DNA of 53,574 bases. Source: B16-G9 sp964400655. GTDB taxonomy: Bacteria > Bacteroidota > Bacteroidia > Bacteroidales > F082. The DNA lies in the NCBI GenBank assembly GCA_964400655.1, contig CAYNVN010000107.1, positions 1 to 53,574 on the forward strand, written 5' to 3'. A program made the translations under genes and the position numbers. This document shows positions 45,763 through 53,531 of this stretch, piece by piece. Position 1 is the first letter of the stretch. Every line of letters begins with the position of its first letter. Below the pieces are notes generated by a model that saw only the letters and a list, made by a program, of their open reading frames with translations, had not been told where the DNA came from and ran no database searches.

Positions 45763-46160
45763 TTTTGTCGATTGTTTTGTGAACCTAAAAATATTGAAAC
45801 CCTGCATTGCAACATGGTTGCTTATGAATAGTTATTAACAGGTACGCTTTATTAACGTTTAAGCCGGGGAAAAGTTATACAGGCAATCGATTTTTTTAAA
45901 GCAGGAGTTGTTTTAACCCGATAGGGAAGGAGTGGAGCCACTCTTCGACTACCTGCCCTGCCGACAGACGGGAATCCCCTGCTATAATCGACCGGATTAC
46001 CTTTTGTCTGAAAGGCAGGTTGATACAGGGGAGATTCCCGCCTGTACCGAACGGTACGGTCGGGCGGGCCTCAGTCGTTCCTCCTTCGGAATGACGACGG
46101 GTTGTGCTGCAAAAACTTTGCAAAATCTATGGGAACAATATTGTACGAAAGGGTATCAGG
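45763..46160. other. Intergenic region of about 400 bases, palindrome-rich
   Basis: No gene is supported. The left part (45763-45895) is AT-rich and should carry the TPR gene promoter, but I find no TAnnTTTG match. The right part is markedly GC-richer and contains the repeat listed next. Small ORFs here on both strands run through the palindromes and have no recognisable product. Confidence 0.6.
45964..46095. repeat. Composite palindromic intergenic repeat
   Basis: Three nested or adjacent stems. An imperfect 18/20-base arm pair at 45964-45981 and 46026-46045 (one mismatch, two-base insertion). GTACCG-AA-CGGTAC at 46044-46057 inside CCCGCC (46037-46042) and GGCGGG (46063-46068). GTCGTTCC (46074-46081) with GGAATGAC (46088-46095, one G-T pair). 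Composition differs from its surroundings. It resembles interspersed palindromic repeats of Bacteroidota genomes; other copies are needed for proof. Confidence 0.6.
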
Positions 46161-47780
46161 CTAAAAAATGCCGAAAACGCCATTGGGAACAATGCCTATC
46201 CAGTGCCAGTATGTTTCACCGAGGAAGATGTTCAGAAACCATCCGACAAACATCATGGTAATACCGTATTTAAAGGTATCGGTTAGGCTGTACTGATCGG
46301 TTTCGTATAACAGGGCTGCCGGCTTACTGTTAAAGGGCAGTACAAAAACATATTCAATTAAAAATGCAACGGGAAGTGCCAGGCTTACCACCGGATAATT
46401 AAAACGGTTGGCAATACCAATGGCGATGGGAACAAAAATCATGGTACGCATGGTTTTGGACTGGAACAGCAAAGCGCTGAACATCATGGCTCCGGTAAGC
46501 GAAACATAAAATATCCAAAAAGGGGTGTTGTCGCCAAATCCCAATGAGTCGAAAGCGGCATTTACGGAAATTGAAGGGAGGTCGGTTGCTTTAAAACCCG
46601 CTCCCAGCGTATAAGCACCTGCCGAAAAGAGCATGAGGTGCCAGGGAATATCAACCTCATTCCATGTTAAAATACCAATACGCGGTAACAGGGCAATTAC
46701 GGCCCCGAGAAATGCCACTGCCGTAGGGCTGATTCCGTGATATTTATCGGTACTCCACAGTGCCAAAATCGAAACAAACAAAATAATGGCTTTAACCTCC
46801 TGAAAGCTCATCTTACCCATTTTAACAAGCTCGTTTTTCAGTCTTTCCATACCACCTTCAATTTGTGGTAAGCGCTCCTCCTTTTTCAGAGGGAAAAATA
46901 TTTTAACGGCAATGATGTATCCCAAAAACATCATCACCAACGCCACCGGGAAGTTGGCAGCCATCCAGTCGGAAAAATAGATGTCGGCGCTGGTTGCTCC
47001 CATTATTAACGAAGCGGCAAGCAGGTTGGCTCCCGAACCGGTGATGAATCCACCGGCACCAATGTTGATATAAAAGAGGTTTTGAAGTACAATGTTACGG
47101 CCGAAGTTGTTTTTGTTATCACCACCTCTGGCACCATACACTGCGGCAATAACCATAAATATGGGAAGCAAAATGGCTGCTTTTGCCGTGGTTGCCGAAA
47201 TAAATGCCGACAGTACCACATTGATAAACAAAAAACTTAAAAAGATGGAAGAGGCATGTTTGCCGAAATGGACAATGAACCAAAGGGCAAAACGTTTGGC
47301 AAGTCCTGTTTTTACCAGCATACTTGCCAGCACAAACGACATAATGTTCAGCCACATTACTTTATGGCCCAATTGTGCGTAAGCCTCTTTTTCGCTTAGC
47401 ACTCCGAGCAACACCAGCGAAATAATTAAAACAAGCGATGTTAAATAGTTGGGGATGGCTTCGGTCATCCACAAGATAATGCTTAACACAAATACCGCCA
47501 TCATGGCAACATTCATCCTTGAGAACTCTGCCGCCCCAACGGTATCGTAAATCTTTTTAGCGTAGATGCTCAGCGAATCAGGGTTAATATTGCTTAAAAA
47601 GGATGGTTGTGCAACAAAATAGATAATAATAAATAGCAGAATAGCCAATGGCCCTCCGATGGTTGCCAAAAAACGCTCAAATTTTGATTTTGACCTTTTG
47701 GGTAGCTTTTCGATACGGTAGTTATTCATATCCAGCGGATCAAACTCCTTTGATTTTTTTGCTGCTGCTGTTTCGCTCAT
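46161..47780 (-). CDS. DASS/SLC13 family anion transporter
   Basis: 539 residues. A soluble N-terminus of about 35 residues is followed by a dozen hydrophobic segments. The helix-hairpin regions typical of divalent anion:sodium symporters are seen as FISATTAKAAILLPIF near 190-205 and VLPFNSKPAALLYETDQYS near 485-500. The first usually includes Ser-Asn-Thr, which is not present here. The family carries dicarboxylates, citrate, sulfate or phosphate across the inner membrane with sodium. Its gene follows the CYTH operon on the same strand, but a hairpin separates them, so it may be independently expressed. Substrate unassigned. Confidence 0.87.
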   Translation of the reverse strand: MSETAAAKKSKEFDPLDMNNYRIEKLPKRSKSKFERFLATIGGPLAILLFIIIYFVAQPSFLSNINPDSLSIYAKKIYDTVGAAEFSRMNVAMMAVFVLSIILWMTEAIPNYLTSLVLIISLVLLGVLSEKEAYAQLGHKVMWLNIMSFVLASMLVKTGLAKRFALWFIVHFGKHASSIFLSFLFINVVLSAFISATTAKAAILLPIFMVIAAVYGARGGDNKNNFGRNIVLQNLFYINIGAGGFITGSGANLLAASLIMGATSADIYFSDWMAANFPVALVMMFLGYIIAVKIFFPLKKEERLPQIEGGMERLKNELVKMGKMSFQEVKAIILFVSILALWSTDKYHGISPTAVAFLGAVIALLPRIGILTWNEVDIPWHLMLFSAGAYTLGAGFKATDLPSISVNAAFDSLGFGDNTPFWIFYVSLTGAMMFSALLFQSKTMRTMIFVPIAIGIANRFNYPVVSLALPVAFLIEYVFVLPFNSKPAALLYETDQYSLTDTFKYGITMMFVGWFLNIFLGETYWHWIGIVPNGVFGIF

Positions 47781-47832
47781 CTGATATGCTTTTGGTGTGA
47801 CTGCTTATTGGTTTTCTGGTAACGGGTTGTCT

Positions 47833-47864
47833 GTCCCGCCCTGAACATCTGTTCAGGGCGGGAC
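47833..47864 (-). terminator. Hairpin after the CYTH-containing run
   Basis: GTCCCGCCCTGAAC (47833-47846) and GTTCAGGGCGGGAC (47851-47864) are perfect 14-base arms with a 4-base loop, 36 bases past the CYTH stop codon. The T-tract on the minus strand is poor, so termination may be factor-assisted. It marks the end of the six-gene run. Confidence 0.6.
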
Positions 47865-47900
47865 AACAATTGTTAACTAACGGTGTGATTATATCAATCT

Positions 47901-48371
47901 TTACCAGTTTTTATAAGGATTTTTCATTAACATGGAATTAAAATATTTCACATCACCGGTTACCTCTTCGCCCAGCCAGTCGGGCTTTGTAAAGGGGTGA
48001 TCTTCCGAAGGGAGTTCGATTTCGGCAACGGTTAAACCGTCGTTATCGCCGTAAAACTCATCCACTTCAAATACCAGTCCGCTCTCTTCGGGGACCAGAT
48101 AACGGGTTTTGTCGATAACACCCGGTTCACAAATTTCGAGTAACGATTTTGCTTCGTCAACCGGAATTTCCTTTTCCCACTCAAAACGGCTGGCTCCCGA
48201 AGCGTTGCCAATTCCTTTGATGGTTAAAAATCCTTTGTCGCCTTTAATCCTTACGCGAACGGTTCTTTCCGGTACCGATGAAAGATACCCTTGTGTAATT
48301 CTGGTTGATTTGGTTGCAAAAGGTTTAAAATCACCTTTTACCAAAAATTTTCTTTCTATTTCCTGTGCCAT
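47901..48371 (-). CDS. CYTH domain protein (triphosphate-tunnel metalloenzyme)
   Basis: 156 residues, a single CYTH domain. The signature ExExK is EIERK at 4-8. Tunnel residues follow: RVRIKG at 39-44, TIKG at 50-53, EWEKEI at 64-69, KTRY at 88-91, EVDEF at 102-106 and EIELPSE at 117-123. Members hydrolyse tripolyphosphate or thiamine triphosphate with magnesium or manganese; a few make cAMP. All expected acidic and basic positions look intact, so activity is likely and tripolyphosphatase is the default guess. It is the last gene of the run, 11 bases after the first CYTH-like paralogue. Confidence 0.92.
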   Translation of the reverse strand: MAQEIERKFLVKGDFKPFATKSTRITQGYLSSVPERTVRVRIKGDKGFLTIKGIGNASGASRFEWEKEIPVDEAKSLLEICEPGVIDKTRYLVPEESGLVFEVDEFYGDNDGLTVAEIELPSEDHPFTKPDWLGEEVTGDVKYFNSMLMKNPYKNW

Positions 48372-48382
48372 TTTTCTGTTTT

Positions 48383-49027
48383 TTAATTAGCAAGCGGTTT
48401 GTCAATCCATCCGAGAACTCTTTTAATTGCCTGCAGATAGTTGATGTTTTCAACTCCTTCAAGACCCAGTGCGGTGATGGTTTTCTTAATGTCTTCAACT
48501 TCGGTTGACTCGGAATTTACGGTGATTACCATGGCTCCGTTAATCCAAACATTGGCCACCTCACAAATGGTATCGTTAACCATGTAACCGAAGCGTTGTT
48601 TTTCAACCTTAACGGCTTGCAGGTCGGGATGGTTTTTAATCATTTCCATAAATTCGTCGTACGAATAAGTGTCTTTTTCAAAATCGGGAACATCAACCAT
48701 AAAGGCGGGATAAACCTCATTTTTCAGGATTTCAGCCGAAATGGGAAACTCTGCTTTCATTAACGGATTCCACTGTTCCAGTCCGTCAACTTCCTGAACA
48801 AAGGTTTTGATATCCATTTTTCCGTCGCGGATTTTTGTATTGTTGATGTCGTTTGTTTTTGAAACAATGTAATACTCTTCCGAAGTTCTTTCCCAAACTT
48901 TTTCGGGAACAGGTACCGAAAGTCTCGACATCAGGAAGGCTGCTTCTTCAAAGTCGCGGCCAAATGTTCTAAACTCAAATCTTGGTTTTGAGATTTCTCC
49001 GATTTTTAATTCTTCTTTTTTTGCCAT
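48383..49027 (-). CDS. Uncharacterised protein, divergent CYTH-like, paralogue A
   Basis: 214 residues, no signal peptide or membrane helix, so cytoplasmic. No family recognised by name. It is paralogous to the next gene upstream: both have xEFRxFG near the start (here 18-23), KIR-DGKMDIK (65-74), GLEQWNPLM-EFP (82-95), a WING-A-VIT strand (161-169) and an NYLQAIKRVLG end (196-206). The order matches the CYTH core seen in the adjacent canonical protein: N-terminal acidic strand, KxR then K strand, late acidic-hydrophobic strand. ExExK is missing. I infer a CYTH-fold protein with altered or lost catalysis. Spacing is 11 bases to the CYTH gene and 31 bases from paralogue B. Confidence 0.7.
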   Translation of the reverse strand: MAKKEELKIGEISKPRFEFRTFGRDFEEAAFLMSRLSVPVPEKVWERTSEEYYIVSKTNDINNTKIRDGKMDIKTFVQEVDGLEQWNPLMKAEFPISAEILKNEVYPAFMVDVPDFEKDTYSYDEFMEMIKNHPDLQAVKVEKQRFGYMVNDTICEVANVWINGAMVITVNSESTEVEDIKKTITALGLEGVENINYLQAIKRVLGWIDKPLAN

Positions 49028-49058
49028 TTTGTTATTTTTAAAATGTTACTACCAATTA

Positions 49059-49688
49059 TTACATAATGTTTTCCCAAATTCCCGGTATCTTAATAAGCCC
49101 CATAATTTTTTTAAGGGCCGTAGGGTAATTTACGTTTTCCTCATCTTCGGAAATGTTAAGAATAGCCTTTGTTTCCAGTACTTTTTCATAACTTTCCGAT
49201 TCGATACAAATTGTTTTTATACAGGCCGAATTAATGGTAACGTCGGTTATTTCAAGTTCGCACTCATTAAACTCATACTCTTTTCTCGATTTGGAGGTGT
49301 AAGCCACAAAAAGATCGGGGTCATGATAAACCAGCTCGTTTAAAAACTGATTCAGTTTATATTCGGTGCGGTTAAAGGCCGGTGAAGGAATACCGAGTGC
49401 AGGAAAAACCGTGCTTTTAATCACTTCCGTTTCCATGGGAAACTCACCAATCATGTAAGGTGTCCAGCGCTCAAGCCCTTCAAAGGTTTCTTCGAGCACC
49501 TTCATGTCCATTTTCCCGTTTCTGATTTTTACGTTGTTCTCATTGTCGGCAGCCGTAAGCAGATAAACATCATCCATACGGCGGTTTCTGATAAACCCTG
49601 CTTTTTCGCCAATCAGTTTTTCAAGTTCGGGAAAAGACTGCCCGAATAATCTGAACTCATATTTTGGAATATAATTCTCTTCACTCAT
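49059..49688 (-). CDS. Uncharacterised protein, divergent CYTH-like, paralogue B
   Basis: 209 residues, soluble, no signal peptide. Shared blocks with paralogue A: KYEFRLFG at 9-16, VKIRNGKMDMK at 53-63, GLERWTPYM-EFP at 71-84, KSRKEYEF then CELEITDVTIN (133-153), IESES near 162 and NYPTALKKIMG near 187-197. The segment CELEITDV aligns well by eye with FEVDEFYG of the canonical CYTH protein, and KSRKEY with KTRYLV. The N-terminal motif is EFR rather than ExExK. Function unknown; a regulatory or heteromeric partner of the CYTH enzyme is one possibility. It begins two bases after the stop of the propeller lipoprotein gene, so it is translated with it. Confidence 0.7.
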   Translation of the reverse strand: MSEENYIPKYEFRLFGQSFPELEKLIGEKAGFIRNRRMDDVYLLTAADNENNVKIRNGKMDMKVLEETFEGLERWTPYMIGEFPMETEVIKSTVFPALGIPSPAFNRTEYKLNQFLNELVYHDPDLFVAYTSKSRKEYEFNECELEITDVTINSACIKTICIESESYEKVLETKAILNISEDEENVNYPTALKKIMGLIKIPGIWENIM

Positions 49689-49690
49689 AA

Positions 49691-50482
49691 TTAATTTACC
49701 ATTTTATATACAAACAATTTCGACAACTTGTCGCTGATAACATAAATTCTGTTGTTTTCATAATCAACGGCAATGCCTTCGGCTTTACTGAAATTCAGTT
49801 CGTACTTTTCTAAAACTTTTGCATTGTAATTACAACGGTACAACATCTGCGACTCATCGCTTACTATCCACAGAAAACTGTTTTCGCTGTCGGCATATAT
49901 TCCCGAATAGTCATAAGCAAAGTTCATATCCACTTCGCTTATTATTCCCGCATCGGGTTTCCAAACCATCATCAGGGCAGGGTTGTTTTCATTCAGCAAA
50001 TAGTAAGCGCGGTTATTGGTATTCCACGAAATACCTTCGAGGCCCTTATTGGAATCGCCTTCCTTAACATTGATTTTGTATCTGTTAAGCTCTGCGCCCG
50101 TTTCGTAATTTAAAAAAACAACCTCGCGTTTTCGCTCTTCCACAACGGCCAGCACATTGTCATCAGGATTACAGGTAATCCCTTCCAAATCCTCACCGGT
50201 ATAAGCCAGTTCGCGGATAACATTTCCCTGCAAATCCATTTCATACACTTTATTGCTGTTATCGCTTACGGTGAACAATGATTGTTTGGTACGGCCAAAA
50301 GAGAGGCCCGACGGCTCGGCAATGTTCATATGGAACTCGTCCAGCTTTTCCAGCTTACCTGTTGGTACCGTGTTACCGGGGTCAGCGGGAAGGGTATCTT
50401 CATTCTTCTTACAGGCCGTACCAAACATAATCAGCAAAACAATTGTACCAACAACTTTTACTATGTTATCTTTTGTAATCAA
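49691..50482 (-). CDS. SdiA-regulated/YjiK-like beta-propeller lipoprotein
   Basis: 263 residues. A lipoprotein signal ends at Cys24 (MFGTAC), followed by KKNEDT, a charged stretch that may direct surface exposure. The rest is repeated four-strand blades with the family phrases EPSGLSF, LFTVSDNSNKVYEMD, EDLEGITCNPDDN, NKGLEGISWNTNN and KAEGIAVDYENNRIYVISD, matching the SdiA-regulated (PF06977) family. The repeated Glu-Gly and Asp residues at blade tips could bind metal or anions. Some related propellers are phytase-like, but I cannot confirm catalysis. It lies 9 bases from the lamin-tail gene and 2 bases from paralogue B. Confidence 0.82.
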   Translation of the reverse strand: MITKDNIVKVVGTIVLLIMFGTACKKNEDTLPADPGNTVPTGKLEKLDEFHMNIAEPSGLSFGRTKQSLFTVSDNSNKVYEMDLQGNVIRELAYTGEDLEGITCNPDDNVLAVVEERKREVVFLNYETGAELNRYKINVKEGDSNKGLEGISWNTNNRAYYLLNENNPALMMVWKPDAGIISEVDMNFAYDYSGIYADSENSFLWIVSDESQMLYRCNYNAKVLEKYELNFSKAEGIAVDYENNRIYVISDKLSKLFVYKMVN

Positions 50483-50491
50483 ATCAATCTG

Positions 50492-51565
50492 TTATTGATT
50501 GTTGCTTTCGCCGGGTGTGGGTTTGCGTGCTGCATCAGGGGCAAAATCAATCCATGGCATGCCGCCGTCGCTGTCGCGACCTAAGGAGTGATCGGTTGCC
50601 GGTGAAGGCAGGTCGGCACCATCACCATAAGTAAAGCTTTCGTCGAAATCGGTACCGTTTTGCGAAATGCCGATGGCTTCGCCGCCACTGGACAGTTTAA
50701 AATTGGCATGCAGCCCTTCGCCTAATCCGTCGCAAATGATAACCAAAAAGCCATGAGGTGCAACGATATTATTTTCAGGTAACTGATATTTGTCGGGGGT
50801 ATCCAAATCGTCGGTTACATACCAACCACCCATATCAAGAGGGGTGTCGCCGGTATTGTAAATTTCCATCCAGTCGGGCTGATCACCATTATCGCCGGGA
50901 ACATCCCAGCTGTCGTTACTTACCATAAACTCGTTTACAACCAGTTTGCCGGTAATAACACCACCGCCGTTGTCGTTGGGAGCGCCCGGTGTTTTTTTAG
51001 CCATAACCGTCCAGTTGACCGAACCGTCCTGTTCTCTTCCAAAGGATTTATCATCTGGCATTCCGTTAAAGTTTCCCGAACGGTCAACCTGCACCTTTTC
51101 GGGATCGAAAAGAGTGATTACGCTGTCTTTTGAAGCGCTGATGCCCATATCGATAAACACTTTGCCGTCAAGGATTTGTGTTTCCAGATCAATACCGCCG
51201 GCATCGGCAGCACCACAAATCAGCACCAGATGACCGGCAGGAGGAATGGTGGTAACGGCATCGTCACCGGTGGGTATTTGTTGCCAGTCGGCTTCGCTTC
51301 CCTCTTTATCGGTAATATACATTCCGGCCACGTTAACGGCTTTGTTTCCTTTATTGTAGAGTTCAACCCAGTCGGCAGCACTTCCCGAAGCATCAACAAA
51401 ATACGGGCTGGAGGTGTCTTTGGCAATAAGCTCGTTGATTACAATTTTTGTATAATCGGGTTTTTCCGGCTCAGGAGGTGTTCCGCCTCCCGGAAGTTCA
51501 TCTTTTACACATGAGGTAAAAAACAATCCCGTAAATATTATCATTAATAACCAGTATCTTTTCAT
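50492..51565 (-). CDS. Lamin tail domain lipoprotein with two LTDs
   Basis: 357 residues. The lipoprotein signal ends at Cys19 (FFTSC); Val-Lys-Asp-Glu follows, which fits the Bacteroidota lipoprotein surface-export pattern X-K-(D/E)2. Two lamin-tail domains are visible: about 35-145 (IVINELIAKD, DWVELYNKG, GMYITDKEG) and about 200-310 (LVVNEFMVSND, DWMEIYNTG, GWYVTDD). Each ends near an SLGR/SFGREQDG segment. LTDs are immunoglobulin-like binding modules found in secreted bacterial proteins, often near nucleases, phosphatases or CotH-type kinases. No enzymatic domain is present here. The protein is a likely surface-binding partner of the porin encoded 31 bases upstream. Confidence 0.88.
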   Translation of the reverse strand: MKRYWLLMIIFTGLFFTSCVKDELPGGGTPPEPEKPDYTKIVINELIAKDTSSPYFVDASGSAADWVELYNKGNKAVNVAGMYITDKEGSEADWQQIPTGDDAVTTIPPAGHLVLICGAADAGGIDLETQILDGKVFIDMGISASKDSVITLFDPEKVQVDRSGNFNGMPDDKSFGREQDGSVNWTVMAKKTPGAPNDNGGGVITGKLVVNEFMVSNDSWDVPGDNGDQPDWMEIYNTGDTPLDMGGWYVTDDLDTPDKYQLPENNIVAPHGFLVIICDGLGEGLHANFKLSSGGEAIGISQNGTDFDESFTYGDGADLPSPATDHSLGRDSDGGMPWIDFAPDAARKPTPGESNNQ

Positions 51566-51596
51566 CTTTCTGTTTTTTTAAGTTAACTATAATGGG

Positions 51597-53225
51597 TTAA
51601 AAATCAATTTCAATACGTGCCTGTAGCATACCAAAGTCGATGCCTCCCTCTCCCGTAGGGGTGATGTCGTTACCGTTTTGGTCAACCTCCCAGGTTTTGT
51701 ATTTTCCTTTTCCGTTGGCCCACCGGTCGTTATTAACATAGGCATAGCTCAGCATAAATTTCACGTTATAATTTACATAGTAATTTATACCGAGGGTATA
51801 AGCTTCGGCCGAACCGCCTGCGATATACGGAATATCTTCGCCTTCTTTAAAGCTGTTTGCATCGATAAACGAATAACGAAGGGCAACTTCAAGGGATCCT
51901 TTTTTATTGTTTCTGAAATCGATTTGAGAAAATTCGGCTTCGGCCATATTGTAATAGTAGTCACCGTTGTTTATGATCCAGGCACCGTAAACGAAAAAAC
52001 CACCGATTGTAGGTTTTTCTTCACCTGTAGGCACTTTGTCTTCATCCCTGTTTACAATGCCGCCTAAATATTCGCCGCCCACTTTAAAATTTTTATAAGC
52101 GTATGCCAATTCAAAATTGTAGAGAACAGCAGATTCCGAATTTTCAATAAAATCGGTATCAAGGTATTTTTTACGGTTGATGGAGGTTTCGGCACGGGTT
52201 GAAAATCTGAAACTGTTTACCGGATCGCCAAGTTCGGGTATCTTTGGTGTACGATACGAGCCTGAAGTACCCAGATGCAGAACCATTTTATCCTTTTTAA
52301 TGGGAGCCCATGCAACACGACCGGTAACCGACCATCCCGAATTGGTTCCGAACTTTTTATTTTGATCCTGCATCAAATCGTTGGCAATTTCGCTGGAGAA
52401 AAGTCCGCCCTCAAAAAAGTATTTGTTACCGAAACGACGATACGAAATACCGATATGACGGGAGGGGTCCATTTTACTTAACATGGGCCTTTCGATAAAG
52501 GTAAGATAACGAGAGGTGGTTGTAACCTCCATTGAAAAAGGCTCTTTAAAGCTACCTGCTTTTACCTGCCAGTTTTTACCGATATAGCGAATAAAAGCAT
52601 CTTTGATATCTACTTCGTTGTAGGCGAAATCAAAATCCACTTCACCTCCCCAGTGTCCCCAGAGGATGGTTTTCATGGCAAAACGCATACGGCGTATGTT
52701 AACTCCGTTACCTATTTTATTTTCTTCACCCTGATAGGTGTTGTCGCCAAAATAAGCAGCTCCGTCAATGTAAACACGGTTATCAAACCAATATTTGAAT
52801 CTTTTATCGGTTGAAGAAAGCATCAAAATACCGTCACGCGATTCGGGATTTAACGATACCCTAACACCCACCGATTTTCCATAATCGTTTTTTACCTTTG
52901 AGGCAACAAGATATACCGTAATATCGTTAGGGCCGTTAACGGTAACCTGCTGCTTTTCGTAATTTTGTTTAAACACTTCGAGAACAACAGGAAACGAGTT
53001 AACTTTAATTTTAAAGAATCCGTCGCCATCGGTAAGAACGGCTGTTGACGGTTCTCCTTTAATTTGAACGGTTACATTCCGCATGGGGGTGTGCATTCCT
53101 ACAGGGAAAACCTTACCGGTTACCATATCACTCTCCTGCGAAAAAACATTGCCGGCAGAAACGACCATTAAAATCATTGCCGTTAGCATCCACTTGAATA
53201 ATAAACTTTTTTTCATTTTGAACAT
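51597..53225 (-). CDS. Porin O/P-type (phosphate-selective family) outer-membrane channel
   Basis: 542 residues. A signal peptide ends around VFSQE (30). Residues 33-115 are a carboxypeptidase-regulatory-like beta sandwich (VTGKVFPVGMHTPMRNVTVQIKG, TDGDGFFKIKV, here quoted in parts). Residues of about 130-542 match porin_O_P: WGHWGGEVDFDFAYNEVDIKDAF, KAGSFKEPFSMEV, RHIGISYRR, ending in a strand with terminal Phe (IEIDF). The related OprP/OprO form phosphate or polyphosphate channels, but Bacteroidota members vary. ATG at 53225 or at 53216 could start translation; both give a good signal peptide. It is the first gene of the six-gene run. Confidence 0.88.
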   Translation of the reverse strand: MFKMKKSLLFKWMLTAMILMVVSAGNVFSQESDMVTGKVFPVGMHTPMRNVTVQIKGEPSTAVLTDGDGFFKIKVNSFPVVLEVFKQNYEKQQVTVNGPNDITVYLVASKVKNDYGKSVGVRVSLNPESRDGILMLSSTDKRFKYWFDNRVYIDGAAYFGDNTYQGEENKIGNGVNIRRMRFAMKTILWGHWGGEVDFDFAYNEVDIKDAFIRYIGKNWQVKAGSFKEPFSMEVTTTSRYLTFIERPMLSKMDPSRHIGISYRRFGNKYFFEGGLFSSEIANDLMQDQNKKFGTNSGWSVTGRVAWAPIKKDKMVLHLGTSGSYRTPKIPELGDPVNSFRFSTRAETSINRKKYLDTDFIENSESAVLYNFELAYAYKNFKVGGEYLGGIVNRDEDKVPTGEEKPTIGGFFVYGAWIINNGDYYYNMAEAEFSQIDFRNNKKGSLEVALRYSFIDANSFKEGEDIPYIAGGSAEAYTLGINYYVNYNVKFMLSYAYVNNDRWANGKGKYKTWEVDQNGNDITPTGEGGIDFGMLQARIEIDF

Positions 53226-53446
53226 GATTTATTAGTAATACGTTTTTCAAAAAAATTGAAGTTCAAAATAAACCGATTATTAAGTAAACAACGATAAAAC
53301 AACCTATACACAACCACTACAAATCACCCGACAATACCCCTAATGCCTTTATAAATTATTGATTGTATGGGTAAATGGTGGTTTGGGGGAGTTAAGAGGT
53401 TTCATGTTTGAGTATTCAAAGTTTGAAAGTTCAAGGTTCAATGAAC

Positions 53447-53470
53447 CGCGAAGGCGCGAAGGCGCGAGGG
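53447..53470. repeat. Eight-base tandem repeat CGCGAAGG
   Basis: Two exact copies of CGCGAAGG (53447-53454, 53455-53462) and a third with one change, CGCGAGGG (53463-53470). It is embedded between TTCAAAG/TTTGAA-like repeats and is GC-rich against an AT-rich background. Confidence 0.8.
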
Positions 53471-53482
53471 AACTTTTTTGGT

Positions 53483-53531
53483 TGCTGGATGCTGGATGCT
53501 TGTTGCTTGTTGCTTGTTGCTGGGTGCTTGT
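53483..53531. repeat. Seven-base tandem array TGCTKGD, seven copies
   Basis: Consecutive 7-mers: TGCTGGA twice, TGCTTGT three times, TGCTGGG once, TGCTTGT once. Units are not separated by spacers, so this is a microsatellite-like repeat and not a CRISPR. It is flanked by copies of GTTCAAGG/GTTCAAAG and TTTGAA. Confidence 0.85.

Noticed and set aside
45896..46286. Small ORFs in the gap upstream of the TPR gene
   Set aside because: They run through palindromic repeats and partly into the DASS gene, and have no recognisable product.
53483..53531. Possible CRISPR-like array
   Set aside because: Units of seven bases are contiguous with no spacers; it is a simple tandem repeat and no cas gene is present.
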